Shown here one piece after another: positions 7,097 through 15,947 of a DNA stretch of 22,619 nucleotides; position 1 is the first letter of the stretch; every line of letters begins with the position of its first letter. The DNA is taken from assembly GCA_031554215.1 (NCBI GenBank), contig JAVBKF010000189.1, positions 1-22,619 of the forward strand, given 5' to 3'. A program made the position numbers and the translations under genes. Origin of the DNA: JAVBKE01 sp031554215 (lineage in GTDB: Bacteria > Bacillota > Bacilli > JARBTR01). Below the pieces are notes generated by a model. The model worked only from the letters and a program-made list of their open reading frames with translations, made no database searches and had not been told where the DNA came from.

Positions 7097-8290
7097 ATGA
7101 TTGTTTTAGTCATTAACGCGGGAAGTTCATCGCTTAAATATCAACTGATTGATATGAACTCGGGCGCTGTGCTCGTGAAAGGGATTTGTGAAAAGATTGG
7201 TCTGAAAGATTCATTCATCAAACATGAATGTGCAGATGCTGATAAAGTTAAAAAGGATATTTCTATGCCAGATCACAAAGTGGCTATGAAAGAAGTGCTT
7301 GCTTTATTAGTTGATCCAGCAATAGGCATTATTTCTTCACTTGATGAAATTAGCGCTGTGGGACACCGAATTGTCCATGGCGGAGAGAAATTCAAAGGTT
7401 CCGTGCTGATTGATGATCAGGTAATGAAAGTGATTGAGGATTGTGTTGAAATTGCGCCGCTACATAACCCGCCTAATATTACAGGCATTAACGCCTGCAT
7501 GGAAACACTTCCGAATGTGCCTATGGTCGCTGTATTTGATACAGCTTTTCATCAGACAATTCCGGAACATGCTTACCTGTACGGCTTACCGTATAAATAC
7601 TATGAGAAGTATAAAGTCAGAAGATACGGATTCCACGGGACATCTCATAAATATGTGTCGAATAGAGCGGCTGAATTACTCGGTAAACCAGCTAGTGAAC
7701 TGAAAATTGTTAGTTGTCATTTAGGAAACGGGTCAAGTATTTGTGCCGTGAAAAATGGTGTTTCAGTCGATACAAGCATGGGATTCACGCCACTTGAAGG
7801 GGTTCCAATGGGAACGAGAAGTGGTAGCATTGATCCAGCTCTGATTAAGTACTTGATGGAGAAAGAAAATCTGTCGATTACAGAAATAGATAATCTGTTA
7901 AACAAGCAATCTGGTGCACTGGGTATTTCTGGTGTTAGTAGTGACTTCAGAGATATTGAAGATGCTGCAATGGAAGGGAATGCTCGCTGCCAGTTAGTGC
8001 TCGATATCTTCTGTTACCGAATTAGGCAGTACATTGGTTCATATGCTGCGGCGATGGGCGGCCTTGATGCTGTCGTTTTCACAGCAGGAATTGGTGAGAA
8101 TTCGCCAGAACTTCGTGCGCAAATTGTCGAAGGTCTTGCGTTTATGGGAATTAAAATCGACATGGATAAGAACGCTTGCAGAGGGAAGGAAGTCAATGTT
8201 AGTACAGCTGATGCGGTTGTACAAACATTTGTCATCCCAACGAATGAGGAATTAGTGATTGCGATGGATACGGTACAGGTACTCGGATAA
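7097..8290 (+). CDS. ackA: Acetate kinase
   Basis: AckA interconverts acetyl phosphate + ADP and acetate + ATP in the cytoplasm, completing the Pta-AckA overflow and fermentation route. The 397-residue length is typical. The signature VLVINAGSSSLKYQL is at the N-terminus. N7, R91 (GHRIVHGG), D148 (VFDTAFHQT), H180 (YGFHGTSH) and R241 (MGTRSGSIDP) all fall at the positions established for the Methanosarcina enzyme. The GIGENSP nucleotide-site motif is near residue 331. AAGAAGGA precedes the ATG. It stands alone, with no pta beside it, and converges with guaB across a shared terminator. Confidence 0.97.
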   Translation: MIVLVINAGSSSLKYQLIDMNSGAVLVKGICEKIGLKDSFIKHECADADKVKKDISMPDHKVAMKEVLALLVDPAIGIISSLDEISAVGHRIVHGGEKFKGSVLIDDQVMKVIEDCVEIAPLHNPPNITGINACMETLPNVPMVAVFDTAFHQTIPEHAYLYGLPYKYYEKYKVRRYGFHGTSHKYVSNRAAELLGKPASELKIVSCHLGNGSSICAVKNGVSVDTSMGFTPLEGVPMGTRSGSIDPALIKYLMEKENLSITEIDNLLNKQSGALGISGVSSDFRDIEDAAMEGNARCQLVLDIFCYRIRQYIGSYAAAMGGLDAVVFTAGIGENSPELRAQIVEGLAFMGIKIDMDKNACRGKEVNVSTADAVVQTFVIPTNEELVIAMDTVQVLG

Positions 8291-8327
8291 GCTAAGCCGT
8301 TTCGTAAGAATGATGAACTTAACATAG

Positions 8328-8376
8328 AAAAAAGCGCCAGCTGCTTGAATTGAAATCTCGCAGCTGACGCTTTTTT
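8328..8376. terminator. Bidirectional terminator between ackA and guaB
   Basis: AAAAAAGCG-CAGCTGC (8328-8344) pairs with GCAGCTG-CGCTTTTTT (8360-8376), with one C/A mismatch in the stem. A-runs and T-runs on both sides let it work for both convergent genes. Confidence 0.88.
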
Positions 8377-8387
8377 GCAATAGAAAT

Positions 8388-9842
8388 TTAGTTTTCAACA
8401 CTGTAGTTAGGGGCTTCCTTGGTAATATGCACATCATGTGGATGGCTTTCACGTAGACCTGCACTAGTGATTTTGATGAACTGACCGTCTTCAATTAGTG
8501 CTGCGATTGATGCTGTTCCGCAGTAACCCATTCCAGCACGGAGTCCACCTACCAGTTGGAATACAGTATCCTCAAGTGGTCCTTTGTAGGCAACACGACC
8601 TTCAATTCCTTCTGGAACGAGTTTCTTTGTACCTGTTTGGAAATAACGATCTTTACTACCACTTTCCATCGCTGAAAGAGATCCCATTCCGCGGTACACT
8701 TTATAGGTTCTACCTTGATAGAGTTCTGTGTCTCCTGGACTTTCCTCACATCCTGCAAACATACTACCAAGCATGCAAACATTCGCACCCGCAGCAATCG
8801 CTTTGGCAACATCACCAGAGTATTTAATACCACCATCTGCAATCACTGGTATGCCGTACGGTTTGGCGGCTTCTGAGCAATCCGTAATCGCTGTAATCTG
8901 AGGGACACCAATACCGGCAACAATTCGTGTTGTACAAATCGAACCAGGCCCGATACCAACTTTAACAGCATCTGCACCAGAATTTATCAGGTCAACAGTT
9001 GCAGCAGCAGTTGCAACATTGCCAGCAATTAGTTGTAGGGTAGGGAACTGCGCTTTAATTTGCTTCACCTTGTCTAAGACACCGACTGAATGCCCATGTG
9101 CTGTATCAATAATGACGACATCGACTTCAGCTTCGACAAGCGCTGCAATCCGTTCAAATACATCGGCAGTTGCACCGACGGCCGCACCAACAATTAATCT
9201 ACCTAACTGATCTTTTGCGGCATTTGGATATTTAATTGTTTTTTCAATATCCTTAATGGTAATAAGACCTTTTAGTTGGTCACTGCTATCAACAAGTGGA
9301 AGTTTTTCAATTTTATATTTTGTTAATATATCTTTTGCTTGCTCGAGTGTAATGCCTTCAGATGCGGTGATGAGATGTTCAGAGGTCATAACTTCAGAGA
9401 TTTTCTTTGTATGATCCGTTTCAAAGCGGATGTCACGATTGGTAATAATACCAACAAGTTTATCGTTTTCTTGAATCGGAACGCCAGAAATACGGTATTT
9501 ACTCATTAAAGCTTTCGCCTCATGGACTCGATGATTCGGTGTTAATGAGAAGGGATTGGTGATGACACCATGTTCCGAACGCTTCACTTTTCGGGCTTCG
9601 TCTGCTTGTTCAGCGATGGTCATGTTTTTATGGATAATGCCGATGCCACCTTGCCGGGCCATCGCAATGGCCATGCGTGATTCGGTGACTGTATCCATGC
9701 TCGCACTCATGATTGGAATGTTCAATTTAATGGCCTTTGTTAGATAGGTTTCGACACTCACCTCATGTGGCAATACAGCTGATTTTGCAGGCACTAGTAG
9801 TACATCATCAAAAGTCAAACCTTCCCTAGTAAACTTAGACAT
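8388..9842 (-). CDS. guaB: Inosine-5'-monophosphate dehydrogenase
   Basis: GuaB oxidises IMP to XMP with NAD+, the committing step to guanine nucleotides. The 484-residue product has the TIM-barrel start LTFDDVLLVP, two CBS domains inserted at about residues 90-205 (HRVHEAKALM..GVPI and the second ending KGLITIKDIE), the VIIDTAHGHS loop, the active-site loop GIGPGSICTTR with catalytic C303, IADGGIKYSGD, and the flap (GMGSLSAM...RVAYKGP). An in-frame ATG five codons upstream (9857) has no ribosome site. The start at 9842 has GGGAG eight bases before it and begins MSKFTREG, so I chose it. The promoter is at 9875-9903, and no purine operator is obvious. Confidence 0.97.
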   Translation of the reverse strand: MSKFTREGLTFDDVLLVPAKSAVLPHEVSVETYLTKAIKLNIPIMSASMDTVTESRMAIAMARQGGIGIIHKNMTIAEQADEARKVKRSEHGVITNPFSLTPNHRVHEAKALMSKYRISGVPIQENDKLVGIITNRDIRFETDHTKKISEVMTSEHLITASEGITLEQAKDILTKYKIEKLPLVDSSDQLKGLITIKDIEKTIKYPNAAKDQLGRLIVGAAVGATADVFERIAALVEAEVDVVIIDTAHGHSVGVLDKVKQIKAQFPTLQLIAGNVATAAATVDLINSGADAVKVGIGPGSICTTRIVAGIGVPQITAITDCSEAAKPYGIPVIADGGIKYSGDVAKAIAAGANVCMLGSMFAGCEESPGDTELYQGRTYKVYRGMGSLSAMESGSKDRYFQTGTKKLVPEGIEGRVAYKGPLEDTVFQLVGGLRAGMGYCGTASIAALIEDGQFIKITSAGLRESHPHDVHITKEAPNYSVEN

Positions 9843-9874
9843 TCTAACATCTCCCATTAGATATTTTTCTGATC

Positions 9875-9903
9875 AGTGTAGCAATGATTAGATTCAAAGT
9901 CAA
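9875..9903 (-). promoter_or_regulatory. guaB promoter
   Basis: On the minus strand, TTGACT (9903-9898) is followed after 17 bases by TACACT (9880-9875), with TG one base before the -10. The leader to the ATG at 9842 is about 25 bases. This fits a sigma-A promoter well. Confidence 0.7.
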
Positions 9904-10054
9904 TCACAATTATGGAAAAAAACATGGTCTTGCGGTCATTTGCAGTCATTTTGCCATCCGAATGCATTTATTTTTTTATAGAGTTCATAGTAAGTCAGTA
10001 TAACAAATGAAAGTAAGGTGCAATAATGAAAGGTTGCTGAATAAAAAGTGGCTA

Positions 10055-10084
10055 TTTTCACAGATGGTAGACTTCTGATATAAT
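10055..10084 (+). promoter_or_regulatory. Promoter of the UvrA-like gene
   Basis: A perfect TATAAT (10079-10084) has an extended TG element (10076-10077). TTTTCA (10055-10060) lies 18 bp upstream. The start codon is about 35 bases downstream. Confidence 0.65.
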
Positions 10085-10119
10085 GGGCAAATGAAACTAG
10101 CTAACAAAAGGAGACTATT

Positions 10120-13100
10120 TTGAAAGTTAATGAACTAATTTGCAATAATATTGATCATTTGAGTACAGAAATCCAGTTAGAAAATTCAATTGGTGTTGCT
10201 GGTTTGTCTGGCTCAGGAAAGACAACTTTCTGTCAGGCGATTGGCGATGAGTCAAAGAAAAGACTTGTGCTGACATTACCGAAAGCTGAATACCAATATT
10301 TGTTCCCGGAATTACTGGAGACGAATTTTACCGCTGACCGAATTGAAGAAATGCCGCTTGTCTTATTTCTAGGAAAGTCGTCGATTTCATCCAATCCACG
10401 GTCGACGATAGGTACACATACAGGTAGTTTTAAGGAAATCCGCGACTGTATTGCTCGTAAGTATAATGTATCACCTGAAGTGTTTTCCTTTAATAACGAG
10501 TTAGGCTGGTGCCCGAAATGTAAGGGAAGAGGGACCAATAAGAATATCGTTTGTGAAGCTTGTAACGGTACTCGCTTTAGTGAAAAAGTACTTCAATACC
10601 ATTTAACGATTGATGAAGCGGAGTGGACGATTGCTGACCTCCATCATATGAGTGTTGAAAAGGTTCTCGAGATGAGCGAGGCACTCGGGATTAGCGAACA
10701 GAAGCAACATTTGTTATTTAATATCACCAAGATGAATATTGGTTATTTAACGATTGACCGGATTATGGGAACATTGTCAGGCGGAGAACTCACACGTCTG
10801 TTCCTTGCCGAATTTATGGCTGTCTCAGAAAATGCTGTGATTATTATCGATGAAATATCTGTTGGGCTAGATCATCAGACACTTCAGACGATTCTTTCGG
10901 AAATCAAGACACTTGGGCATACGAACCAAATTTGGTTAATCGACCATTCAGATACAGTGCTGAATTGTACAGATGAGAAGGTATTCTTTGGACCAGGAAG
11001 TGGAACCGAAGGTGGGAAAATTGTTGATGTGTCGCCAAGACCTGCACCGATTCTTTGTGCAAGAAACACGAAACCCGCTAGCGATGCTTATCTTTTTGCC
11101 GATTTGTATTGCAGAAACATTGCTATTGAATCCATCGAGCTACCAAAGAATCGGCTCATTTCGTTTACTGGAGAGTCAGGATGCGGTAAGTCAACACTAG
11201 TGAATGAGTGTATCGCTAAGGATTTTGTTACACGCTACCCTAAGGATCGTCTTGTGCTCGTTGGGCAGGACCGAAATCAATCGATTACCAGCCGTTCAAC
11301 AATTGCGACATTTCTAGATATTAAGAAGCGGCTAACGAAATATGATGATGATATTTTTGAACGTTCCATTAAAGATATTTTAGCTGAACTACCAGAAGCT
11401 GAAATTGCTCATAAACGACTATCACTACTGAATAAACTTGGACTCGGCTATTTAACGCTTTCTCGTAAAACCCAGACATTATCAACGGGTGAGTTTCAAT
11501 GCGTCCATTTGGTTTCGGAACTTTTTGCAGGAACGAAGAATCCACATACATTATTTATTTTCGATGAGCCTTCAAAAGGTTTGTCACAGAATATACTCAA
11601 CCAGTTTATTGATAGTATTCGTGAGATACTAGAAGACGCGTCTGTGACGATATTTATGATTGAACATAATCATTACATGCTTGCCTGTTCAGATTACGTG
11701 GTTGATTTCGGTGCGCGAACAACTGCACCTGTGAGTTCTTTGGCTGTCCAGTCCTGTGAATCATTCATGGCAGCACATCGTAGTCATGATGATGTGGAAA
11801 GTATTCCGATTCACTCTACGCTTAACAAGCGGACTGGTGTTCACTATCTGAAGGCGGATCATGAGGCTTACTTCGCTGCTGCTATGAATAATTTCAAGGG
11901 TGGAATCCTGAAGAGTCTTTCGCCGCTAGCTCGTCTCGTTTATGGCGAGTTCGACGCTGATAAATTAGCCCCTGTAATTGCGATGGATTTGGAGCGCCAT
12001 CTTTATAGCCAAAATACGTTTACTTTTGAACTAGCTGGACTGATTAATCAGCTTGTTGCTGCGCATCAAACGAATCAAGATACAAAGCGGTTTGACTTCT
12101 ATAACCCTGAAAATCATTGTGCGTGTTGTTCTGGTAGACGTGTGATTGAAAAGTTTGATATCAACGTGGCATTTAATGATATTACGGCACCATTCTGGGA
12201 TGGACTCCTTCATCCAGAGATTATGAAAGTGCTTAAGTATTACCGGTATGAGAAACTTGAGTTTATCTTCGGGGCGCTGAAAGATGAACTAGGTCTTGAT
12301 ATTAGTAAAAGCTATCAGGACATGTCGGAAGCGGAGCGAAAGCTGTTTCTTTATGGCTACTGGGAGCATTCTTTCTACGATAAGGCAGGGAAAGCGTCTC
12401 GAAATTGGGTTGGTTTCAACTCGATTATTCAAATGTATATCTCTGTGTCAAAAGCAGATGTCAAGACGGAGATTAGAGACTCGCGGGAAACGATTCAGTG
12501 CCCAATCTGTGAAGGTACGGTGCTCAAACACCATAAAGCATTATTATATGGGACAACCGATATTCGTGAACTGATTCATATGCCGATTAAAGAGGTGGAA
12601 GCGATTGTTGGTGAATTGCCAATCCTCGCAAGAATGAAAGCGATCCTTGGTCCTGATGCCGTTCTGACAGAGGATGTATCACAATACCCGAGAGAACAGC
12701 AGGTTGCTTTGAAAATGCTTGAACTGGAGCAAAGTAGCTTGGCGAACTTTGAGTTCGTACTGCAAAATGCATTGCCGTTCTGGGAAGTGATCCAGCCGAA
12801 TATTGAGCGCCTTAGTGCCAGTAACCAGGTGACGATTTGTGATTTTGATTCAATGACCGAGACTAGAGAAGCCTTAATTGAGCAGTTCTTTTCTGAGGGT
12901 AAGTACAAAAAGGTTGTTTATGTTTATGAGGCACTCGGCTACAAGAAGATTGTCACACAAATTAATAAAATCAAATCAAGTAAGCCTTGCGAATTTTGTA
13001 AAGGGAAACGTGTGATTTCTGAGGACAACCTCTATGAAGGTGTCCATAAACTCTCCGTACCTTGTGTGAGCTGTCATGCTAGTGGTGTTTCTCCTGATGG

Positions 13101-13275
13101 ACTAGCTGAGGAAATTGAAGGCGAGTCTGTGCTCACTTGGATTACTGGAACGGTTAAGGATGTTCTCAGTGATGCGGCACCTGAAATTGCTGATATTCCG
13201 CTCTATAGTAGAATTCGCGAGTTAAACAAACGAGACTTGTCCGCAATTTATTCATGGCTGACTGAACAAAAATAA
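10120..13275 (+). CDS. UvrA-family ABC ATPase with rearranged domains
   Basis: This is a 1051-residue UvrA paralog, not canonical UvrA. Cassette 1 has Walker A GLSGSGKTT (28-36), a zinc module (C131, C134, C145, C148), signature TLSGGELTR (218-226) and Walker B VIIIDE. It reads like the C-terminal half of UvrA. Cassette 2 is compact, with Walker A GESGCGKST (351-359), an altered signature TLSTGEFQ (453-460), Walker B LFIFDEP and H-loop IEHNH, but no zinc module. From about 560 to the end lies a region resembling the zinc-containing insertion of UvrA's first half (C667/C670, LFLYGYW, C794/C797). A further four-cysteine module follows (C957, C960, C982, C985). No UvrB-binding domain is evident. 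The TTG start follows AAAGGAG with a 6-base gap. The family is known to act in DNA damage recognition or self-protection; the exact role here is unknown. Confidence 0.85.
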   Translation: MKVNELICNNIDHLSTEIQLENSIGVAGLSGSGKTTFCQAIGDESKKRLVLTLPKAEYQYLFPELLETNFTADRIEEMPLVLFLGKSSISSNPRSTIGTHTGSFKEIRDCIARKYNVSPEVFSFNNELGWCPKCKGRGTNKNIVCEACNGTRFSEKVLQYHLTIDEAEWTIADLHHMSVEKVLEMSEALGISEQKQHLLFNITKMNIGYLTIDRIMGTLSGGELTRLFLAEFMAVSENAVIIIDEISVGLDHQTLQTILSEIKTLGHTNQIWLIDHSDTVLNCTDEKVFFGPGSGTEGGKIVDVSPRPAPILCARNTKPASDAYLFADLYCRNIAIESIELPKNRLISFTGESGCGKSTLVNECIAKDFVTRYPKDRLVLVGQDRNQSITSRSTIATFLDIKKRLTKYDDDIFERSIKDILAELPEAEIAHKRLSLLNKLGLGYLTLSRKTQTLSTGEFQCVHLVSELFAGTKNPHTLFIFDEPSKGLSQNILNQFIDSIREILEDASVTIFMIEHNHYMLACSDYVVDFGARTTAPVSSLAVQSCESFMAAHRSHDDVESIPIHSTLNKRTGVHYLKADHEAYFAAAMNNFKGGILKSLSPLARLVYGEFDADKLAPVIAMDLERHLYSQNTFTFELAGLINQLVAAHQTNQDTKRFDFYNPENHCACCSGRRVIEKFDINVAFNDITAPFWDGLLHPEIMKVLKYYRYEKLEFIFGALKDELGLDISKSYQDMSEAERKLFLYGYWEHSFYDKAGKASRNWVGFNSIIQMYISVSKADVKTEIRDSRETIQCPICEGTVLKHHKALLYGTTDIRELIHMPIKEVEAIVGELPILARMKAILGPDAVLTEDVSQYPREQQVALKMLELEQSSLANFEFVLQNALPFWEVIQPNIERLSASNQVTICDFDSMTETREALIEQFFSEGKYKKVVYVYEALGYKKIVTQINKIKSSKPCEFCKGKRVISEDNLYEGVHKLSVPCVSCHASGVSPDGLAEEIEGESVLTWITGTVKDVLSDAAPEIADIPLYSRIRELNKRDLSAIYSWLTEQK

Positions 13276-13520
13276 GCGCTAGACTGAATTAGGTGCGATA
13301 TCCTCCGATGTGAATTTTTTGCAAAGGGGGATTTTCTCTAAGTCATTATTGTAGTGGCACTAGTGGTTCTGGAAGCTCTCGTTTCCCAGTATTTGAAATG
13401 AATGAAGCGGGAAAGCCCGATTTGTGGGTACTTTAAGTCAAGGTTAAATCTTGCTAGCCTTGTGCATATTACAAAAGAATAGCCTGATATTTATTGAGGG
13501 TTTACATAAAGGGGAATGGC

Positions 13521-14585
13521 ATGAAAGCACCTAAAAATGCAGTTAGTTTGATGGCAACAATTTATATGAAAGTGTTACCAGTGGTAGCGAAGGAGCTGCA
13601 TTATTGGAAAGAACGGGCTAGTCAGATTCCGAATGAAGAGCTGAGAACACAGGCACTTGCGAGTATTGAGCAAAAAACATTTCATTGTGAGGGCGGGGCA
13701 ATCTATGCGATCTTAGCGGGTGAGAAGCGAAAGGAATGTATCCGCTTTATTGTCGCATATCAAACAATCAGTGATTATTTGGACAATCTTTGTGACCGGA
13801 GTACATCTCTCGATCCAAAAGATTTTTCAGCATTACATGAGTCAATGCGTGATACGGTGGCAGGAGACTCCGCACCAAACAACTATTACCGGTTTCGGGA
13901 TGATCAGGATGATGGGGGCTACTTGCAGGAACTTGTAACAGTTTGTCAGGAGATGCTTCAGAAAACCAAGCATTATGACAACATCAAATCGACATTACAA
14001 ATACTGGCCGACCTTTATTGTCATTTGCAAGTACATAAACATGTTGCGATAGAGGAAAGGGAAGAGCGCCTCATCACTTGGTTTGAGGAAAACAAGCAGG
14101 CTCTCCCTGCGATGACTTGGTATGAATTCTCTGCCTGTACGGGCTCGACATTATGTATCTTTTGTCTTGTTGCATACGCATTTCAAGATGAACTTGCTGA
14201 GGTTACGATAGCGAATATCTATCACAGTTATTTCCCTTATGTGCAGGGGTTGCACATTTTGCTCGACTATTTTATTGATCAATCTGAGGACGTGGAGGGC
14301 GGCGATCTGAACTTCTGCAGCTACTATGAATCGAATGAACATATGATCGAACGGCTTGAGCATTTTATTGTTGAAGCTGACCGAAATATTAAAAAAATAC
14401 CAGATGCGAAATTCCATTTGCTTATTAACAAAGGGCTGATTGGTATCTATCTTTCTGACCAGAAAATAGAAGGTCAACAAGGCATGAAAGCGATGGCAAA
14501 ACATTTGCTAGGCGTAACTGGTGGGATTTCTCGTTTCTTTTATTTTAATGGAAAAATATACCGAAAATTGTCTCGAAGCTATTAA
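13521..14585 (+). CDS. ytpB: Tetraprenyl-beta-curcumene synthase (YtpB/DUF2600 family)
   Basis: YtpB-type enzymes cyclise heptaprenyl diphosphate (C35) to tetraprenyl-beta-curcumene, a precursor of sesquarterpenes in Bacillus. The 354-residue product shows the first Asp-rich motif DYLDNLCDR (D85, D88, D92) and the downstream LLDYFIDQSED block (D249, D253, D257), the family's presumed metal-diphosphate sites, with helical hydrophobic segments between. A TTG at 13494 is in frame, but AAAGGGG (13508-13514) is six bases before ATG 13521, which I take as the start. It follows the UvrA-like gene after a 245-base gap without an obvious terminator, so limited co-transcription is possible. The spo0M genes downstream add to a spore-former context. 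The symbol follows B. subtilis usage. Confidence 0.88.
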   Translation: MKAPKNAVSLMATIYMKVLPVVAKELHYWKERASQIPNEELRTQALASIEQKTFHCEGGAIYAILAGEKRKECIRFIVAYQTISDYLDNLCDRSTSLDPKDFSALHESMRDTVAGDSAPNNYYRFRDDQDDGGYLQELVTVCQEMLQKTKHYDNIKSTLQILADLYCHLQVHKHVAIEEREERLITWFEENKQALPAMTWYEFSACTGSTLCIFCLVAYAFQDELAEVTIANIYHSYFPYVQGLHILLDYFIDQSEDVEGGDLNFCSYYESNEHMIERLEHFIVEADRNIKKIPDAKFHLLINKGLIGIYLSDQKIEGQQGMKAMAKHLLGVTGGISRFFYFNGKIYRKLSRSY

Positions 14586-14604
14586 ATAGGCGTACTGACG
14601 ACTA

Positions 14605-14636
14605 TTTCAACAGTTTTCTTGAAAAGCATGTTGAAA
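14605..14636 (+). promoter_or_regulatory. Inverted repeat overlapping the -35 of spo0M-1
   Basis: TTTCAACA (14605-14612) and TGTTGAAA (14629-14636) are perfect inverted arms, with an inner TTTTC/GAAAA pair. The right arm contains the -35 hexamer TTGAAA. This is an operator-like arrangement, and a similar repeat overlaps the spo0M-2 promoter. It could also act as a weak 3' hairpin for ytpB, though no T-run follows. Confidence 0.45.
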
Positions 14637-14659
14637 ATAAATCGAGAGCGTGCTACGAT
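14631..14659 (+). promoter_or_regulatory. spo0M-1 promoter
   Basis: TTGAAA (14631-14636), a 17-bp spacer and TACGAT (14654-14659) with TG one base upstream, then AAGAAATTGG at 14666-14675. The same elements in the same order precede spo0M-2. The leader to ATG 14891 would be about 225 bases. The rest of this 305-base gap holds a TTGCC/GGCAA hairpin around 14782-14807 and an isolated TATAAT at 14824-14829 without a -35, but no gene. Confidence 0.6.
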
Positions 14660-14890
14660 TTAATTAAGAAATTGGTAAAAATTTTCAATGTTGATTGCAC
14701 TTTTACCATCACAATTGAGTACCCTCTAAAACCATTTTTTGCTCATGTAATAATGACAGGATTATAAAGGAAATCAGAAAAATTGCCTCGAAATAGTGGA
14801 GGGGCAAACTGACTTATACCATTTATAATACAGTGTTCATGCGGTGTTAGACTTACCGAGGAAACGACTATTCATAAAGGAGGAACGATT

Positions 14891-15646
14891 ATGAAAGGAT
14901 TTGACAAAGTACTCGCAAGCCTTGGAACCAAAGGGGTTGAGGTAGGAACATTCTTAGAAAAAGATCAGTACCAAATTGGTGAGTTAATAAATGGGGTTGT
15001 TTGTATACAGGGCGGAAAAGTCGATCAACAAATTGATTCGATTCATATCGCAGTCAAAACGACTTACGGGAGACATGACCTAAGAGCATATAGTGAACTT
15101 TGCAAAATAGAGCTTTCTAAAACTTTTATAGCAAAAAAAGAGGAAACGCTACAATTTCATTTTTCAATTCCTGTCCCTGTGAATGCGCCAATCACCTTTG
15201 AAAGTAGAAATGTATGGGTTCAGACGCTCTTAGATGTAAAAGCATCTATCGACCCCTTGGATATCGACTACATTGACATTAAGCCAAACGCCTTGTTAGC
15301 GAGTATTCTTGAAGCAGTAGAAGGTCTTGGACTCGTGTTTAAATCAAGTAAACTAAATGCAGTGAGTCGTAATAGCTCAATCGCAATACCTTTTGTTCAA
15401 GAAATGATATTTAGCGCAGAAACAAGTATGTTTTCTGAAAATATCAGCTGTATAGAACTGGTACTCGTGCCAACAATGGCTGATGAATTAACACTTTATC
15501 TTGAGGTCAATCCCGAAACAAGTCATATTGAAGTCTTTTCAAAATCATATGATGGCGATGAGGACAAACGCCTTAAATTATCAGTTCGCGAAGGTGATGT
15601 AGCGAATTTGAAAGAGAAATTAAAATCTTTGTTGGAAACTGTGTAA
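14891..15646 (+). CDS. spo0M: Spo0M family sporulation-control protein, copy 1
   Basis: Spo0M proteins have an arrestin-like double beta-sandwich fold. In B. subtilis, loss or excess of Spo0M perturbs sporulation upstream of phosphorelay output. The 251-residue product shows the family's N-terminal pattern (GVEVGTFLEKDQYQIGELINGVV, then GGKVDQQIDSI), the central APITFESRNVWVQTLLDVK..IDPLDIDYIDIKPN core, and the IPFVQEMIF segment of the second domain. AAAGGAGG lies seven bases before ATG. The second paralog (21387-22145) shares all these blocks but is clearly diverged. It has its own promoter, and a terminator follows. A cytoplasmic location is expected, as no signal or membrane segment is seen. 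Confidence 0.93.
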   Translation: MKGFDKVLASLGTKGVEVGTFLEKDQYQIGELINGVVCIQGGKVDQQIDSIHIAVKTTYGRHDLRAYSELCKIELSKTFIAKKEETLQFHFSIPVPVNAPITFESRNVWVQTLLDVKASIDPLDIDYIDIKPNALLASILEAVEGLGLVFKSSKLNAVSRNSSIAIPFVQEMIFSAETSMFSENISCIELVLVPTMADELTLYLEVNPETSHIEVFSKSYDGDEDKRLKLSVREGDVANLKEKLKSLLETV

Positions 15647-15665
15647 ATTGTCTCCAAAACCTCTT

Positions 15666-15700
15666 AAGAATCATGGTTCTCTGTGGATCATGATTCTTTT
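15666..15700 (+). terminator. Terminator after spo0M-1
   Basis: AAGAATCATG (15666-15675) pairs perfectly with CATGATTCTT (15689-15698) around a 13-base loop, with TT following. The T-run is short (four in total), so it is moderately strong. Confidence 0.7.
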
Positions 15701-15843
15701 GTCGTATCAATACCTATAAGACGTGTCCTCCCATATCTACGTGGTGCTAAGTAGCCTCTGCAAAAGATCAAATATTCCTCTAATTTATTGAAAACATCGA
15801 CATACATTCAAATGTACTTTAAGTCATAATTCAAAAGGTATCA

Positions 15844-15859
15844 GGTGATATTAATCACA
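15844..15859 (+). promoter_or_regulatory. CRP/FNR-family-like operator
   Basis: GGTGA-N6-TCACA (15844-15859) matches nine of ten bases of the CRP/FNR-family half-site pattern TGTGA-N6-TCACA. It is about 90 bases before the second miniature element and about 580 bases before the giant surface gene. I see no clear promoter beside it. The surrounding 15701-15947 is AT-rich and shows no gene. Confidence 0.35.
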
Positions 15860-15947
15860 CAGTCATTTTGAAATCAATACAAATGGCGCAGGAATTAGTT
15901 TTCATACGTTCAAATTAGCCCAAAACTTAAATGCATTAACATCCTAT

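Noticed and set aside
9843..9857. Upstream ATG for guaB at 9857
   Set aside because: There is no ribosome site before it, and the GGGAG it contains serves the ATG at 9842, which gives the family's usual N-terminus.
14758..14784. Sigma-H-like pair AGGATTA / GAAAAATT before spo0M-1
   Set aside because: The spacing and the -10 core do not fit the sigma-H pattern, and the same pair is absent before spo0M-2, whereas the TTGAAA/TACGAT promoter is shared.
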